From positions 248,001 through 312,000 of the forward strand of contig NZ_QOIM01000040.1 in NCBI RefSeq assembly GCF_003323735.1: a DNA stretch of 64,000 nucleotides. The letters run 5' to 3'. Both the position numbers and the translations under genes were made by a program. Origin of the DNA: Streptomyces reniochalinae (GTDB taxonomy: Bacteria; Actinomycetota; Actinomycetes; Streptomycetales; Streptomycetaceae). The notes under the pieces are model-generated. The model ran no database searches and was not told the DNA's origin. It saw nothing but the letters and a program-made list of their open reading frames with translations. Of this stretch, positions 17,691 to 26,427 are shown piece by piece (the first letter of the stretch is position 1; each line of letters starts with the position of its first letter).

Positions 17691-18626
17691 ATGCCCACGA
17701 TTCTCGGCCAGAACCAGTACGGCAAGGCGGAGAACCGCGTCGTCAAGATCACGCGGGACGGCGACACCCACCACATCAAGGACCTGAACGTCTCGGTCGC
17801 CCTCAGCGGCGACCTGGACGACGTGCACTACTCCGGCTCCAACGCCCACGTCCTGCCGACCGACACCACCAAGAACACCGTGTTCGCCTACGCCAAGGAG
17901 CACGGCATCGAGTCGGCCGAGGCGTTCGGCCTCCTGCTGGCCCGGCACTTCGTCGACGACACCGAGCCGATCCACCAGGCCCGTATCCGCATTGAGGAGT
18001 ACGAGTGGGAGCGCATCGAGACCTCCGACGCCAACTCCAGGTTCATCGGCGCCGACGAGGTCAAGCACTCCTTTGTCCGCAAGGGCCAGGAGACCCGCAC
18101 CGCGCAGATCACCTACGACGGTGAGGGCGTCGAGGTGCTCTCCGGGCTGAAGGACCTGACCGTGCTCAACTCCACCAACTCGGAGTTCTGGGGCTACATC
18201 AAGGACCGCTACACCACGCTGAAGGAGGACTACGACCGCATCCTGGCCACCTCGGTCAGCGCCGTGTGGCGGCACAACTACACAGGTGGCGAGCAGGAGC
18301 GGACGCCCAACTGGGAGAAGTCCTACGCCCAGACGAAGAAGCACATGCTGCACGCCTTCGCCGAGACCTACTCGCTCTCGCTCCAGCAGACCCTCTACCA
18401 GATGGGTTCGCGCGTCATCAACAGCCGGCCCGAGATAGACGAGATCCGTTTCTCGATGCCGAACAAGCACCACTTCCGCGTCGACCTGTCGCCGTTCGAC
18501 ATGAAGAACGAGGCGGCGGACGGGGCGGTCTACTACGCAGCGGACAGGCCCTACGGCCTGATCGAGGCGACGGTCCTCCGCGACGGTGCCACCCCTCGCA
18601 TCCCCGTGGACATGACCAACCTCTGA
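17691..18626 (+). CDS. urate oxidase (uricase)
   Basis: 311 aa from ATG 17691 with GAGGGAG upstream. Cofactor-free uricase with two T-fold halves. The N-terminal active-site Lys is in QYGKAENRVVKITRDG and the partner Thr in LPTDTTKNTVFAYAK. FVRKGQETRTAQ and the IRFSMPNKHHFRVDLSPF block follow. It oxidises urate to 5-hydroxyisourate with release of hydrogen peroxide, which ties it to the catalase at 5152-6624. No peroxisomal SKL tail, as expected for a bacterium. Last gene of the uraD-uraH-uricase unit. Confidence 0.96.
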   Translation: MPTILGQNQYGKAENRVVKITRDGDTHHIKDLNVSVALSGDLDDVHYSGSNAHVLPTDTTKNTVFAYAKEHGIESAEAFGLLLARHFVDDTEPIHQARIRIEEYEWERIETSDANSRFIGADEVKHSFVRKGQETRTAQITYDGEGVEVLSGLKDLTVLNSTNSEFWGYIKDRYTTLKEDYDRILATSVSAVWRHNYTGGEQERTPNWEKSYAQTKKHMLHAFAETYSLSLQQTLYQMGSRVINSRPEIDEIRFSMPNKHHFRVDLSPFDMKNEAADGAVYYAADRPYGLIEATVLRDGATPRIPVDMTNL

Positions 18627-18686
18627 TCCACCCCTGCCTGCCCCTTCCCACCTTCCGGGGGACCGTTCACGGCCCCGGACTCCCTC

Positions 18687-18715
18687 GGCGGGCCCGCTTG
18701 TCGCGCGGGCCCGCC
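18687..18715 (+). terminator. GC-rich terminator hairpin after urate oxidase
   Basis: 11-bp stem GGCGGGCCCGC/GCGGGCCCGCC with a 7-nt loop, followed by a second smaller hairpin (GCGGTCCG...CGGACCGC). Probably ends or attenuates the uricase transcript before the deaminase gene. Confidence 0.5.
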
Positions 18716-18821
18716 CGGGAGGGCGGTCCGTTCCCTGCGGACCGCGGGGCCCGGGACGGAACCTCCGCGAGGAGACGGGAAGAGCCCTGGCGGGGCCGTA
18801 AACCCCCCGAACGAGGACCCC

Positions 18822-20219
18822 ATGGCGGACCAACAAGCCGCGGCTACCGGCCGCATCGTCATCGAGAAGTGTGCGATCGCGACGGTCGACGCGGAAGATA
18901 CCGAGTACGCGACCGGTCACGTCGTCATCAACGGCAACCGGATCGAGTCGGTCGGTCCGGGTGACGCGCCCGGCGGCTTGCGACACGTCACGCGCCGCGT
19001 CGACGGCACGGGACACCTGCTCACCCCAGGGCTGGTCAACACCCACCACCACTTCTACCAGTGGATCACCCGTGGTCTGGCCACGGACTCCAACCTCTTC
19101 GACTGGCTGGTCGCCCTCTACCCCACGTGGGCACGGCTCGACGAGGAGATGGTGTACGCGGCGGCCCGCGGCTCGCTGGGGATGATGGCCCGCGGCGGTG
19201 TCACCACCGCGATGGACCACCACTACGTCTTCCCGCGCGGCGCCGGAGACCTGCTGGGCGCCGAGATACGCGCGGCCGGCGAGCTCGGCGTCCGCTTCAC
19301 CGCGGCCCGCGGATCCATGGACCGCGGCACCTCGGACGGCGGACTGCCGCCGGACTTCGCCGTCGAGACGCTGGACGGCGCGCTGGCGGAGACCGAGAGG
19401 GCCATCGACGCCCACCACGACGCCTCGTTCGGTTCGATGCTGCACGTCGCCGTGGCGCCGTGCTCCCCGTTCTCCGTGTCCACCGAGCTGATGCGGCAGG
19501 GGGCCGAGCTGGCCCGCCGCAAGGGCGTGCGCCTGCACACGCACGGCTCGGAGACGGCACAGGAGGAGAAGTTCTGCCACGAGCTGTTCGGCATGGGCCC
19601 GACCGACTACTTCGAGTCGGTCGGCTGGCTGGGCGAGGACGTGTGGATGGCGCACTGCGTCCACATGACCGACGCGGACATCGAGGCGTTCGGCCGTACG
19701 AAGACGGGTGCCGCCCACTGCCCTTCGTCCAACGCGCGGGTGGCCGCGGGGACGGCGCGGGTGCCCGACATGCTCGCGGCGGGCATCCCCGTGGGCCTCG
19801 GCGTGGACGGTACGGCCTCCAACGAGTCGGGCGAGCTGCACACCGAGTTGCGCAACGCGCTGCTCATCAACCGCCTCGGCGTGCACAAGGAGAACGCGCT
19901 GACCACCCGCGAGGCGCTGCGTCTGGGCACCATGGGCGGTGCGCGGGTGCTGGGCCGGGCGCAGGAGACCGGCTCCCTGGAGGCGGGGAAGCTCGCCGAC
20001 GTGGTGCTGTGGAAGCTCGACGGGATCGGGCACTCCACCATCGCCGACCCGGTCGCCGCGCTCGTCCTGGGGGCAGCGGCTCCGGTCACGCTCTCCCTCG
20101 TCAACGGCCTACCCGTGGTCGAGGACGGCCGGCTGACCCGGGCGGACGAGGACGACATCGCACGCTGTGCGCGGGACGAGGCCCGCCGCCTCGCCAAGAT
20201 CGCCGCCGAGGCCGGCTGA
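18822..20219 (+). CDS. 8-oxoguanine deaminase / amidohydrolase family
   Basis: 465 aa, ATG with GAGG upstream. Amidohydrolase-superfamily metal site: TPGLVNTHHHFYQW near residue 70, HTHGSETAQEE near 230, MAHCVHMTDADI near 275, and the late Asp in GLGVDGTASNES near 327. The HTHGSETA/VDGTASNES pattern is that of the 8-oxoguanine/isoxanthopterin-type deaminases (ATZ/TRZ-like group). It would turn 8-oxoguanine into urate, feeding the uricase just upstream. Guanine-type specificity is inferred from family resemblance and position. Confidence 0.82.
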   Translation: MADQQAAATGRIVIEKCAIATVDAEDTEYATGHVVINGNRIESVGPGDAPGGLRHVTRRVDGTGHLLTPGLVNTHHHFYQWITRGLATDSNLFDWLVALYPTWARLDEEMVYAAARGSLGMMARGGVTTAMDHHYVFPRGAGDLLGAEIRAAGELGVRFTAARGSMDRGTSDGGLPPDFAVETLDGALAETERAIDAHHDASFGSMLHVAVAPCSPFSVSTELMRQGAELARRKGVRLHTHGSETAQEEKFCHELFGMGPTDYFESVGWLGEDVWMAHCVHMTDADIEAFGRTKTGAAHCPSSNARVAAGTARVPDMLAAGIPVGLGVDGTASNESGELHTELRNALLINRLGVHKENALTTREALRLGTMGGARVLGRAQETGSLEAGKLADVVLWKLDGIGHSTIADPVAALVLGAAAPVTLSLVNGLPVVEDGRLTRADEDDIARCARDEARRLAKIAAEAG

Positions 20220-20535
20220 CCCGCCGGCGGACGGCACGGCGGGCCGCCTCGCGGCGGTCCGCAGGCCGGGCGCACCACCTGGAGCGCCCGGCCGACCCCT
20301 CAGACACCGGCCGGGGGGGACGGCCCCCGGCCGGTTCGGTTCCACGACGCGGCTTTCGGAAAAGCTGGCTTCTGTCATGCTCCGGACATCCGTACGGGCG
20401 CACCGCACCACCGCAGGACGCAGCACACCGCTGCGCCACCAGCACCAGAGCACCACCCCAACCACCACCTTGCACACCGCAGCACCTCCGGAAACTCGAG
20501 TGCCGCGACGGCGCCGTAAACGACAGGAGGACCCC
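20220..20535. other. 316-bp intergenic region upstream of the purine permease
   Basis: No gene is supported. The region is GC-rich with a pyrimidine/A-rich stretch of CACCA-type repeats around 20430-20475. I see no convincing TTCAACA or paired TTCY-N7-GGAA sites and no recognisable riboswitch. It likely holds the permease promoter and a long leader. Confidence 0.4.
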
Positions 20536-22050
20536 GTGGCCAAGACGCCCAGGTTCACCACGCAAGGAAAGACGGCGGACGGCAGTGGGGACGTACCGGG
20601 TCAGGGCTCACAGGACTCACTGGACTCTCAGGGCCCTGCTGACCCCAAACACCCGGTCGACCAAGGCATGCCGCCGCTGAAGCTGTTCACCACCGGCCTC
20701 CAGCACGTCGCCGCGATGTACGCGGGAGTCGTCGCACCCCCGCTCGTCGTCGGCGCGGCGGTGGGGCTCTCTCCGACCGAACTGGCGTTCCTCACCGGGG
20801 CCAGTCTCTTCCTCGCCGGTATCGTCACGCTCTTCCAGACGCTCGGCTTCTGGAAGATCGGCTCCCGGCTGCCCTTCGTCAACGGCGCCACCTTCGCCGC
20901 CGTCGCCCCGATGCTGGCGATAGCCAAGTCCTCGGGCCCCGAGGACACGCTCCCCGTCATCTTCGGCGCGACGATCGTGGCCGCCGCGCTCGGTTTCGTC
21001 ATCGCCCCCTTCTTCTCCAAGCTCATCAGGTTCTTCCCGCCGGTCGTCACCGGCAGCGTCATCACCCTCATCGGCGTCTCGCTGATGCCCGTCTCCTTCA
21101 ACTGGGCCATGGGCGGCGACGAGAAGAGCCCGCACCACGGCGACTTCGCCAACATCGGCATGGCCGGGCTCACCCTGGTGATCGTGCTGGTGCTGCGCCG
21201 CTTCACCACCGGGTTCATGAAGCAGATCGCGGTGCTGATCGGCCTCGTGATCGGCACGCTGATCGCGATACCCGTCGGCATCACGGACTTCACCGCGGTG
21301 ACGGAGTCCGACCCCGTCGGCTTTCCCACGCCCTTCCACTTCGGCGCCCCGCAGTTCGCGATCCCGGCGATCGTGTCGATGTGTGTGGTGATGCTGGTCT
21401 CCATGACCGAGTCGACCGCTGACATGCTCGCCCTCGGCGAGGTCGTGGACCGCCCCGCCGACCGGAAGACCATCGCGGGCGGCCTGCGCGCCGACATGCT
21501 CGGCTCCGCGCTCAGCCCCTTCTTCAACGGCTTCATGTGCAGCGCCTTCGCGCAGAACATCGGCCTGGTGGCCATGACCCGGATCCGCAGCAGGTACGTG
21601 GTCGCCACCGGAGGCGCCCTCCTCATCCTGCTGGGGCTGTCCCCGATGGCCGCCGGGCTGGTCGCCTCCGTGCCGCAGCCGGTCCTCGGCGGCGCGGGCG
21701 TCGTCCTCTTCGGCTCCGTCGCGGCGAGCGGTATCCAGACGCTCATGAAGGCCGACCTGAGCAAGGACAACAACGTACTGATCGTCGGCACCGCGCTGGC
21801 CGTCGGCCTCATCCCGATCGCGGCGCCGGACTTCTACCACGCGTTCCCCGACAGCGCGAAGATCATCCTGGACTCCGGCATCTCGACGGGATGCGTCACC
21901 GCCATCGTCTTGAACCTGGTCTTCAACCACCTGGGGCGCTCCCGCCGCGACGAGGAAGTCGTCGCCCACCCCATGGAACCGGGAGAAGGCATCTCCTACG
22001 AACGGGACGAGCCCGATCCGGTGCACGGGCCCGACAAGGCCCCCGCGTAA
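20536..22050 (+). CDS. NCS2-family purine/xanthine permease
   Basis: 504 aa from GTG 20536 with AGGAGG 6 nt upstream. Nucleobase:cation symporter-2 features: KLFTTGLQHVAAMYAGVVAP at the first membrane segment, the substrate-site LVSMTESTADMLALGE near residue 290, and NGFMCSAFAQNIGLVAMTRI. About 14 hydrophobic segments; the first 50 residues are polar and rich in Gly/Gln/Asp. Imports urate, xanthine or related purines at the membrane. Position after the deaminase and uricase genes favours a purine substrate. Confidence 0.9.
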   Translation: MAKTPRFTTQGKTADGSGDVPGQGSQDSLDSQGPADPKHPVDQGMPPLKLFTTGLQHVAAMYAGVVAPPLVVGAAVGLSPTELAFLTGASLFLAGIVTLFQTLGFWKIGSRLPFVNGATFAAVAPMLAIAKSSGPEDTLPVIFGATIVAAALGFVIAPFFSKLIRFFPPVVTGSVITLIGVSLMPVSFNWAMGGDEKSPHHGDFANIGMAGLTLVIVLVLRRFTTGFMKQIAVLIGLVIGTLIAIPVGITDFTAVTESDPVGFPTPFHFGAPQFAIPAIVSMCVVMLVSMTESTADMLALGEVVDRPADRKTIAGGLRADMLGSALSPFFNGFMCSAFAQNIGLVAMTRIRSRYVVATGGALLILLGLSPMAAGLVASVPQPVLGGAGVVLFGSVAASGIQTLMKADLSKDNNVLIVGTALAVGLIPIAAPDFYHAFPDSAKIILDSGISTGCVTAIVLNLVFNHLGRSRRDEEVVAHPMEPGEGISYERDEPDPVHGPDKAPA

Positions 22051-22060
22051 CGGACACGGC

Positions 22061-22112
22061 AGCGCGAGGGCGTCGGGAGAGCGCGAGGGAAGCTCTCCCG
22101 ACGCCCTCGCGC
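22061..22112 (+). terminator. strong terminator hairpin after the permease
   Basis: A 21-bp uninterrupted stem beginning GCGCGAGGGCGTCGGGAGAG (22062-22081, closing pair one base further in) with its complement ending at 22112, loop of about 9 nt. Placed 11 nt after the permease stop. Confidence 0.85.
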
Positions 22113-22174
22113 CTGTCCGTACGCGGCCACGGGGGCGACAAGGTCCCGGACGGGCGGTCGTCCGCCCGCCGCCC

Positions 22175-22876
22175 TCAGCCCTCAATGGCCTCCCAGAAGC
22201 GGGTGAGGATCTCCTGGAGGTAGGTGCGGCCCGCCTCGCGCGAGGTGGCCGAGGCCGGCTGCCCCCAGCCCAGAGACGCCGCGGCCGTGGACTGGTACCC
22301 GGCGTGCAGAGCGCGCAGCCCCTCCTCCACGTCCTCGCTGGGCAGCGGCACCAGAGCGCCGACCTGGTTCACATACGCCTGCCACCTGGTGGTGGCGGCC
22401 TTGCGCAGCAGCGCCGCCAACTCCTCGTCCCGCCCGGTGAACTCGATCAGCGCCGGCACCGGCAGCCGCAGCACCCGTGCCAGCGCCTCGGCCTGCCGCG
22501 CGTCCCCCGTCCAGGCGCCGGTGTCCTCGATGTGGGCGTACGCCTCCGGGGCCACCCCGATCTCCAGCGCGACATCGGCGCGCGAGACGCCCCGCGCCAT
22601 GCGGTACTCGCGCAGCGTCCCCGGGCTGCCCATCAGATCGGAGGCCGAGCACCACAAAGCGCCCGCGAGCGCGGCGAGTTGCCGCTCGTCGGGCGCGGCC
22701 ACCCCCGCCTCCCAGGCGGCGACGGTGCGCGCGTCGACGGCCACGCCGTAGGCGGCGCGCATCCCGTAGGCGACATCGGCCGGTGCCATGCGCAGCTCTT
22801 CGCGCAGCCGCCGTGCGGTCGTGCCGTCGAACGAACTCCCCGCCTGCCCCCGTGACGTGCCGTAGTGCATCGGCAC
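22175..22876 (-). CDS. XRE-family regulator with two helix-turn-helix segments
   Basis: 233 aa from GTG 22876 (an ATG 6 nt inside is an alternative). Two HTH segments are visible: TARRLREELRMAPADVAYGM to about residue 75, and GTLREYRMARGVSRADVALEIGV from about 85 to 140. A C-terminal helical part (ALLRKAATTRWQAYVNQVG, EILTRFWEAIEG) follows. Tandem XRE HTHs are common in Streptomyces. Targets unknown; it neighbours peptidase E, whose stop is 148 bp away. Confidence 0.82.
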   Translation of the reverse strand: MPMHYGTSRGQAGSSFDGTTARRLREELRMAPADVAYGMRAAYGVAVDARTVAAWEAGVAAPDERQLAALAGALWCSASDLMGSPGTLREYRMARGVSRADVALEIGVAPEAYAHIEDTGAWTGDARQAEALARVLRLPVPALIEFTGRDEELAALLRKAATTRWQAYVNQVGALVPLPSEDVEEGLRALHAGYQSTAAASLGWGQPASATSREAGRTYLQEILTRFWEAIEG

Positions 22877-23024
22877 ACCGTACGGTCCGCACGGACGACG
22901 GCCTACCGTGCGTTCGCCCGAAGCGCGGGATTGGAGAAACCTCTATCGTTTCGGGGCATCCGACGGCTGTGCGCGACCTCGCCGGTGCGGTTTCGCGGTC
23001 CGGGCCGGGACGGGGACGGGCCCG

Positions 23025-23759
23025 TCAGGCCGTGCGGTGGTCGAAACGCGCCCGTGCGGACAGCAGGTGGCTCAGGTCGGCGCCGGGCGCGTGCTCGGCG
23101 GGATCGGCGTCCGTGGTGAACAGGCGGGCGCCCGCGGCGACGCCGCCCAACTCCAGCGCGTCGTCCGCGCGGCGCAGCCAGGTGCCCTCGCGCAGCCCGA
23201 GAACGGGCACGTCGTTCTCCTGGAGGAACTGCGTCAGCCGCTCCTCGCGGGTCTCGCCCATGTGGGCGCTGCCGGGCTGCGGGTCGAGGTAGTGCGGATT
23301 GATCTGGAAGGGGACCAGGCCCAGCGTCTCGAAGGAGGCGGGCTGGACGATGGGCATGTCGTTGGTGGTCCGCAGCGTGGGGCAGGCCATGTTGGTGCCC
23401 GCGCTCGACCCCATGTACGGCACGCCGTCCTCGCGCACGCGCCGGGTGATCGCCTCGGTCAGGCCGCGCTCCTGGAGCGACTTGAGCAGCCGGAAGCTGT
23501 TGCCCCCGCCGATGAAGACCGCCCGCGCCGCGGCCACGGCCGCCCGCGGGTCGTCCGCCGTGTGCACGCCCGTCACGCGGACGCCGAGCCCGTCCATGAA
23601 GGAGGCGACCTTCGCCGTGTAGCCGTCGTGGTCGGCCAGCGCGTAGGGGACGAACAGCAGTTCATCGATCCCGGCCAGGTGGTCGGCGATCACTTCGCGG
23701 GCGTGGTCGAGGTACGCGCGCCCGGGAGCGGAGGAGTTGGACAGCAGCAACAGCTTCAT
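23025..23759 (-). CDS. pepE: peptidase E (alpha-aspartyl dipeptidase), family S51
   Basis: 244 aa, ATG at 23759. The S51 nucleophile motif GSSAGTN lies at residues 117-123 (Ser119 likely the nucleophile), with Asp134 (TTNDMPI) and the His in FQINPHYLDP completing the expected triad. A glycine-rich IGGGNSFRLL precedes it. Peptidase E cleaves dipeptides with N-terminal Asp. It lies downstream of and in the same direction as an IclR regulator, and opposite an OPT peptide transporter, which suggests a dipeptide-uptake-and-hydrolysis role. Confidence 0.92.
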   Translation of the reverse strand: MKLLLLSNSSAPGRAYLDHAREVIADHLAGIDELLFVPYALADHDGYTAKVASFMDGLGVRVTGVHTADDPRAAVAAARAVFIGGGNSFRLLKSLQERGLTEAITRRVREDGVPYMGSSAGTNMACPTLRTTNDMPIVQPASFETLGLVPFQINPHYLDPQPGSAHMGETREERLTQFLQENDVPVLGLREGTWLRRADDALELGGVAAGARLFTTDADPAEHAPGADLSHLLSARARFDHRTA

Positions 23760-23869
23760 GGGTGGTTCGGCCTTTCGGTCTCGATGGTGGGGCGGCCTCG
23801 GTGTGAGGCGGTCTGTGGTGTGTGTGTCCGGGCTCGGTTTGAGGCCGTCTCTCGGCTTCGGGTGGTCTC

Positions 23870-24676
23870 TCAGCTCCGGGTGGTCTCCGGGCGGCGGGCG
23901 CCGCGCACCCGGCGCGGGGTGAGCAGCTCGCCGAGGTCCTGCGCGGCGGAGCGCAACGGCTCCAGCAACTCCCGCTGCTTGCCGGCGAGGTGGGCGTGCG
24001 GTCCGACGAGGGTGAGCGAGCCGACCGGCTGCGAGCGCACCAGCACGGGGACGGCCAGGCCCGCCGTCGCCGGGTCGTACTCGCCCTCGGAGTACGCGAA
24101 GCCGTCCGCCGGCACCCGGCACATCAGCTCCTCCAACTGGGCCGGGTCGGTGACGGTCAGTTCGCTGAAGCGGGCCATGGGGCGCCCGTAGAGGACCGCC
24201 GCACGGGCACCGGGGGTGAGCATCCCGAAGTAGGCGCGCGAGGTCGCGCCCGCGTGCCCCGGGTAGAGCTCGTCGGCCAGCCGGTAGGCCCGCAGGGGCC
24301 CCAGGGTGCCGTCCGCCGAGTCGACGCAGCGCAGATGCGCCCCGTCGGGCACGGCGAACAGCGCGGTCACTCCGCTGACCGCGGCCAGCTCCCGCAGGGC
24401 GGGGCGTACGAGCGCGGCCATACCGCCGTGGCGCTCCCAGGCGGTCGCCATGTGCCAGACGGCGGGGCCGAGCCGGTAGCGCCGGGTGACGGCGTCGGAG
24501 ACCAGGAAGCCCCGGTGCGCGAGGGAGGCCAGGAGCCGCTGGGTGACCGACTTGTCCCAGCCGCACTCCGCCGCCAGGTCGGTCACGCCCCACTCCTCGC
24601 GGTCGTGGGTGAAGGCGAGCAGGACTTGCAAAGCGCGGTCCGCGGTCTGGAGCGGTGCTCCTCGATCGGTAGTCAC
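23870..24676 (-). CDS. IclR-family transcriptional regulator
   Basis: 268 aa from GTG 24676; an ATG 39 nt upstream is possible. N-terminal winged helix (QTADRALQVLLAFTHDREEW, DKSVTQRLLASLAHRGFL) and a C-terminal IclR effector domain (YPGHAGATSRAYFGMLTPGA, FAYSEGEYDPATAGLAVPVL). Divergent from the DUF1177-OPT-AroM operon and followed by pepE, so it probably controls both. Distinct from the AllR-like protein at 38835. A TCCCT-N5-AGGGA palindrome lies upstream at 24708-24722. Confidence 0.9.
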   Translation of the reverse strand: MTTDRGAPLQTADRALQVLLAFTHDREEWGVTDLAAECGWDKSVTQRLLASLAHRGFLVSDAVTRRYRLGPAVWHMATAWERHGGMAALVRPALRELAAVSGVTALFAVPDGAHLRCVDSADGTLGPLRAYRLADELYPGHAGATSRAYFGMLTPGARAAVLYGRPMARFSELTVTDPAQLEELMCRVPADGFAYSEGEYDPATAGLAVPVLVRSQPVGSLTLVGPHAHLAGKQRELLEPLRSAAQDLGELLTPRRVRGARRPETTRS

Positions 24677-25254
24677 GCCTCGCACTCTACCGTTACCCGA
24701 TTCACTGTCCCTCATATAGGGAAAAGGTTGCTCTCTCGGAATCGTGGGAGCACGCTGGCCGCAACGGCCGACGGCTACCCCGACCCGGCCGACCCGCCCG
24801 TCCCCGGGGTCCGGACCGCACCCGGACCCCGGGCCGGGCACCGACCCGCCCACGCCCACCCGTCGCGCGCGGCCGGATCGGACCGCACGCGGCGCGGACG
24901 CTCCTTGCGAGCAGGCCGGGACCGCGCGGCGGCCCCCGCACGCCGTCCCCCGCGTCGGCGGCGGGCCCGCACGCCGGAACCCGCGCCCGCACCGGTAGGC
25001 GCCCCGCCCCGCCGCGGCCCCTCCGAGCCGTCCACAGTGCGGACCCCGCCCCGCGGCGTACCAGCGGTGCAGCTCGCTCGGGTGTACCGCCGGTGCACCC
25101 GGCTCCGGCGTACCGCCGGTGCCGTGCACCCGAACGCCGCAGGCGAGCCCGCGCAGGTGCGCCGCCTCCCGCGTCGGCACGCCCGGCGCCCCGCATCGGC
25201 ACGTCCGACGCATCTCTCCCGCACAATCGCACGACCCGTACCAAGGAGCCCACG
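24677..25254. other. 578-bp divergent regulatory region between IclR and DUF1177 genes
   Basis: No gene is supported, although long open frames run through it on both strands as an effect of high GC. It contains a TCCCTCATATAGGGA palindrome (24708-24722) near the IclR start, and three evenly spaced palindromes (25056-25123) on the DUF1177 side, annotated separately. Confidence 0.5.
25056..25123. promoter_or_regulatory. three 16-bp direct repeats with 26-bp period, each palindromic
   Basis: GCGTACCAGCGGTGCA (25056-25071), GTGTACCGCCGGTGCA (25082-25097), GCGTACCGCCGGTGCC (25108-25123). Each is built as YGTACC-N3-GGTGCA and each starts exactly 26 bp after the last. They lie 130-200 bp before the DUF1177 start. 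They look like operators for a dimeric regulator, perhaps the divergent IclR protein. Confidence 0.6.
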
Positions 25255-26247
25255 GTGCTCAAGCACGTACTCGACGTCATCGACCTTCTCGACCGGCCGC
25301 AGGCCGACGGGCACTCCCTCGCAGCCCACCTGCGCGGCGTGCTCGACCAGGCGCTCACCCAGGCGGGCCATCCGGACCCGGCGGCTGCCGCCGAGCGGGT
25401 GGAGATCTCCGTCACCCGCGTCGAGGGCGCCAAGGGGGGCACCGACTTCGTGAAGGTCGTCGTGCCCGGCCGCTCCGGCACCGGCGCGGGCGGCAGCGCA
25501 CCCACCCTCGGCATCCTCGGCCGGCTCGGCGGCGTCGGCGCCCGCCCCGAGCGCACCGGCATCGTCTCGGACGCGGACGGCGCCGTCGCGGCGCTGGCGG
25601 CGGCGGCCAAGCTGCTGGACATGTACGGGCGCGGCGACGTGCTCGAAGGCGACGTCATCCTCAGCACCCACGTGTGCCCCGACGCGCCGACCAGGCCGCA
25701 CGACCCGGTGCCGTTCATGGACTCGCCCGTCTCGATCCTCGACTGCAACCGCGAGGAGATCGACGTGGCCATGGACGCCGTCGTCTCCATCGACACCACC
25801 AAGGGCAACCGGCTGCTCAACCACCGCGGCGTCGCCCTCTCGCCGACGGTCAAGGAGGGGTGGATCCTGCGGGTCAGCGACGACCTGCTGGGCCTGCTGG
25901 AGACCGTGACGGGCGAGGACGCGCACGTGCTGCCGATCACGACGCAGGACATCACGCCGTACGGCAACGGCGTCCACCACATCAACTCGATCATGCAGCC
26001 GTGCGTGGCCACCTCCGCGCCCGTGGTCGGCCTGGCGCTGACCACGGGTCCTGCCGTCGCGGGCTGCGCGACGGGCGCCAGCCACGAGAGCGACATCGCC
26101 GCGGCGGGGCGGTTCGCCGTCGAGGCCGCGAAGGAGTACGGACGAGGAGCGGTCCGCTTCCACGACGCGGACGAGTTCGCCCGCCTGCTCGACCTCTACG
26201 GCCCCATGACCCGCCTCCAGTCGACTGAGGGAGCGACGCAGGACTGA
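25255..26247 (+). CDS. DUF1177 family protein
   Basis: 330 aa from GTG 25255 with AAGGAG upstream. Conserved-looking blocks include HVLDVIDLLDRPQADGH at the N-terminus, VKVVVPG, LGILGRLGGVGARPE, DVILSTHVCPDAPTRPHDPV (His and acidic residues suggestive of a metal site), VSIDTTKGNR and THDI-like TTQDITPYGNGVHH. I recognise this as the DUF1177 family, which has no established function. First gene of an operon with an OPT transporter and AroM; with peptidase E nearby, a hydrolase acting on imported peptides or amino-acid amides is one possibility, not shown. Confidence 0.78.
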   Translation: MLKHVLDVIDLLDRPQADGHSLAAHLRGVLDQALTQAGHPDPAAAAERVEISVTRVEGAKGGTDFVKVVVPGRSGTGAGGSAPTLGILGRLGGVGARPERTGIVSDADGAVAALAAAAKLLDMYGRGDVLEGDVILSTHVCPDAPTRPHDPVPFMDSPVSILDCNREEIDVAMDAVVSIDTTKGNRLLNHRGVALSPTVKEGWILRVSDDLLGLLETVTGEDAHVLPITTQDITPYGNGVHHINSIMQPCVATSAPVVGLALTTGPAVAGCATGASHESDIAAAGRFAVEAAKEYGRGAVRFHDADEFARLLDLYGPMTRLQSTEGATQD

Positions 26248-26427
26248 CCCCGCGAGCGGCCGGACGCCCCGCGGGGCGGCCCGGCCGCCGCCCCAGGTGC
26301 GAAACCGGGGCCCTCTCCCGCCCGAGCCTGTTGCGGCCGGTGGCCGGGAGAAGGGCACACGGGGCGGCACCCGCCGACCCACCGCACCACCCACGCACCG
26401 CATGCGCACCCGGAAAGACAGATCCGC

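Noticed and set aside
17661..20033. 790-aa minus-strand open frame
   Set aside because: Antisense to urate oxidase and the deaminase, His/Arg/Val-rich, no recognisable domain.
20220..20535. Purine riboswitch before the NCS2 permease
   Set aside because: No conserved purine-aptamer core or clear three-way junction could be seen; left as plain intergenic DNA.
25056..25123. CRISPR array
   Set aside because: Only three 16-bp repeats with 10-bp gaps; spacing is far too short, and no cas genes are present.
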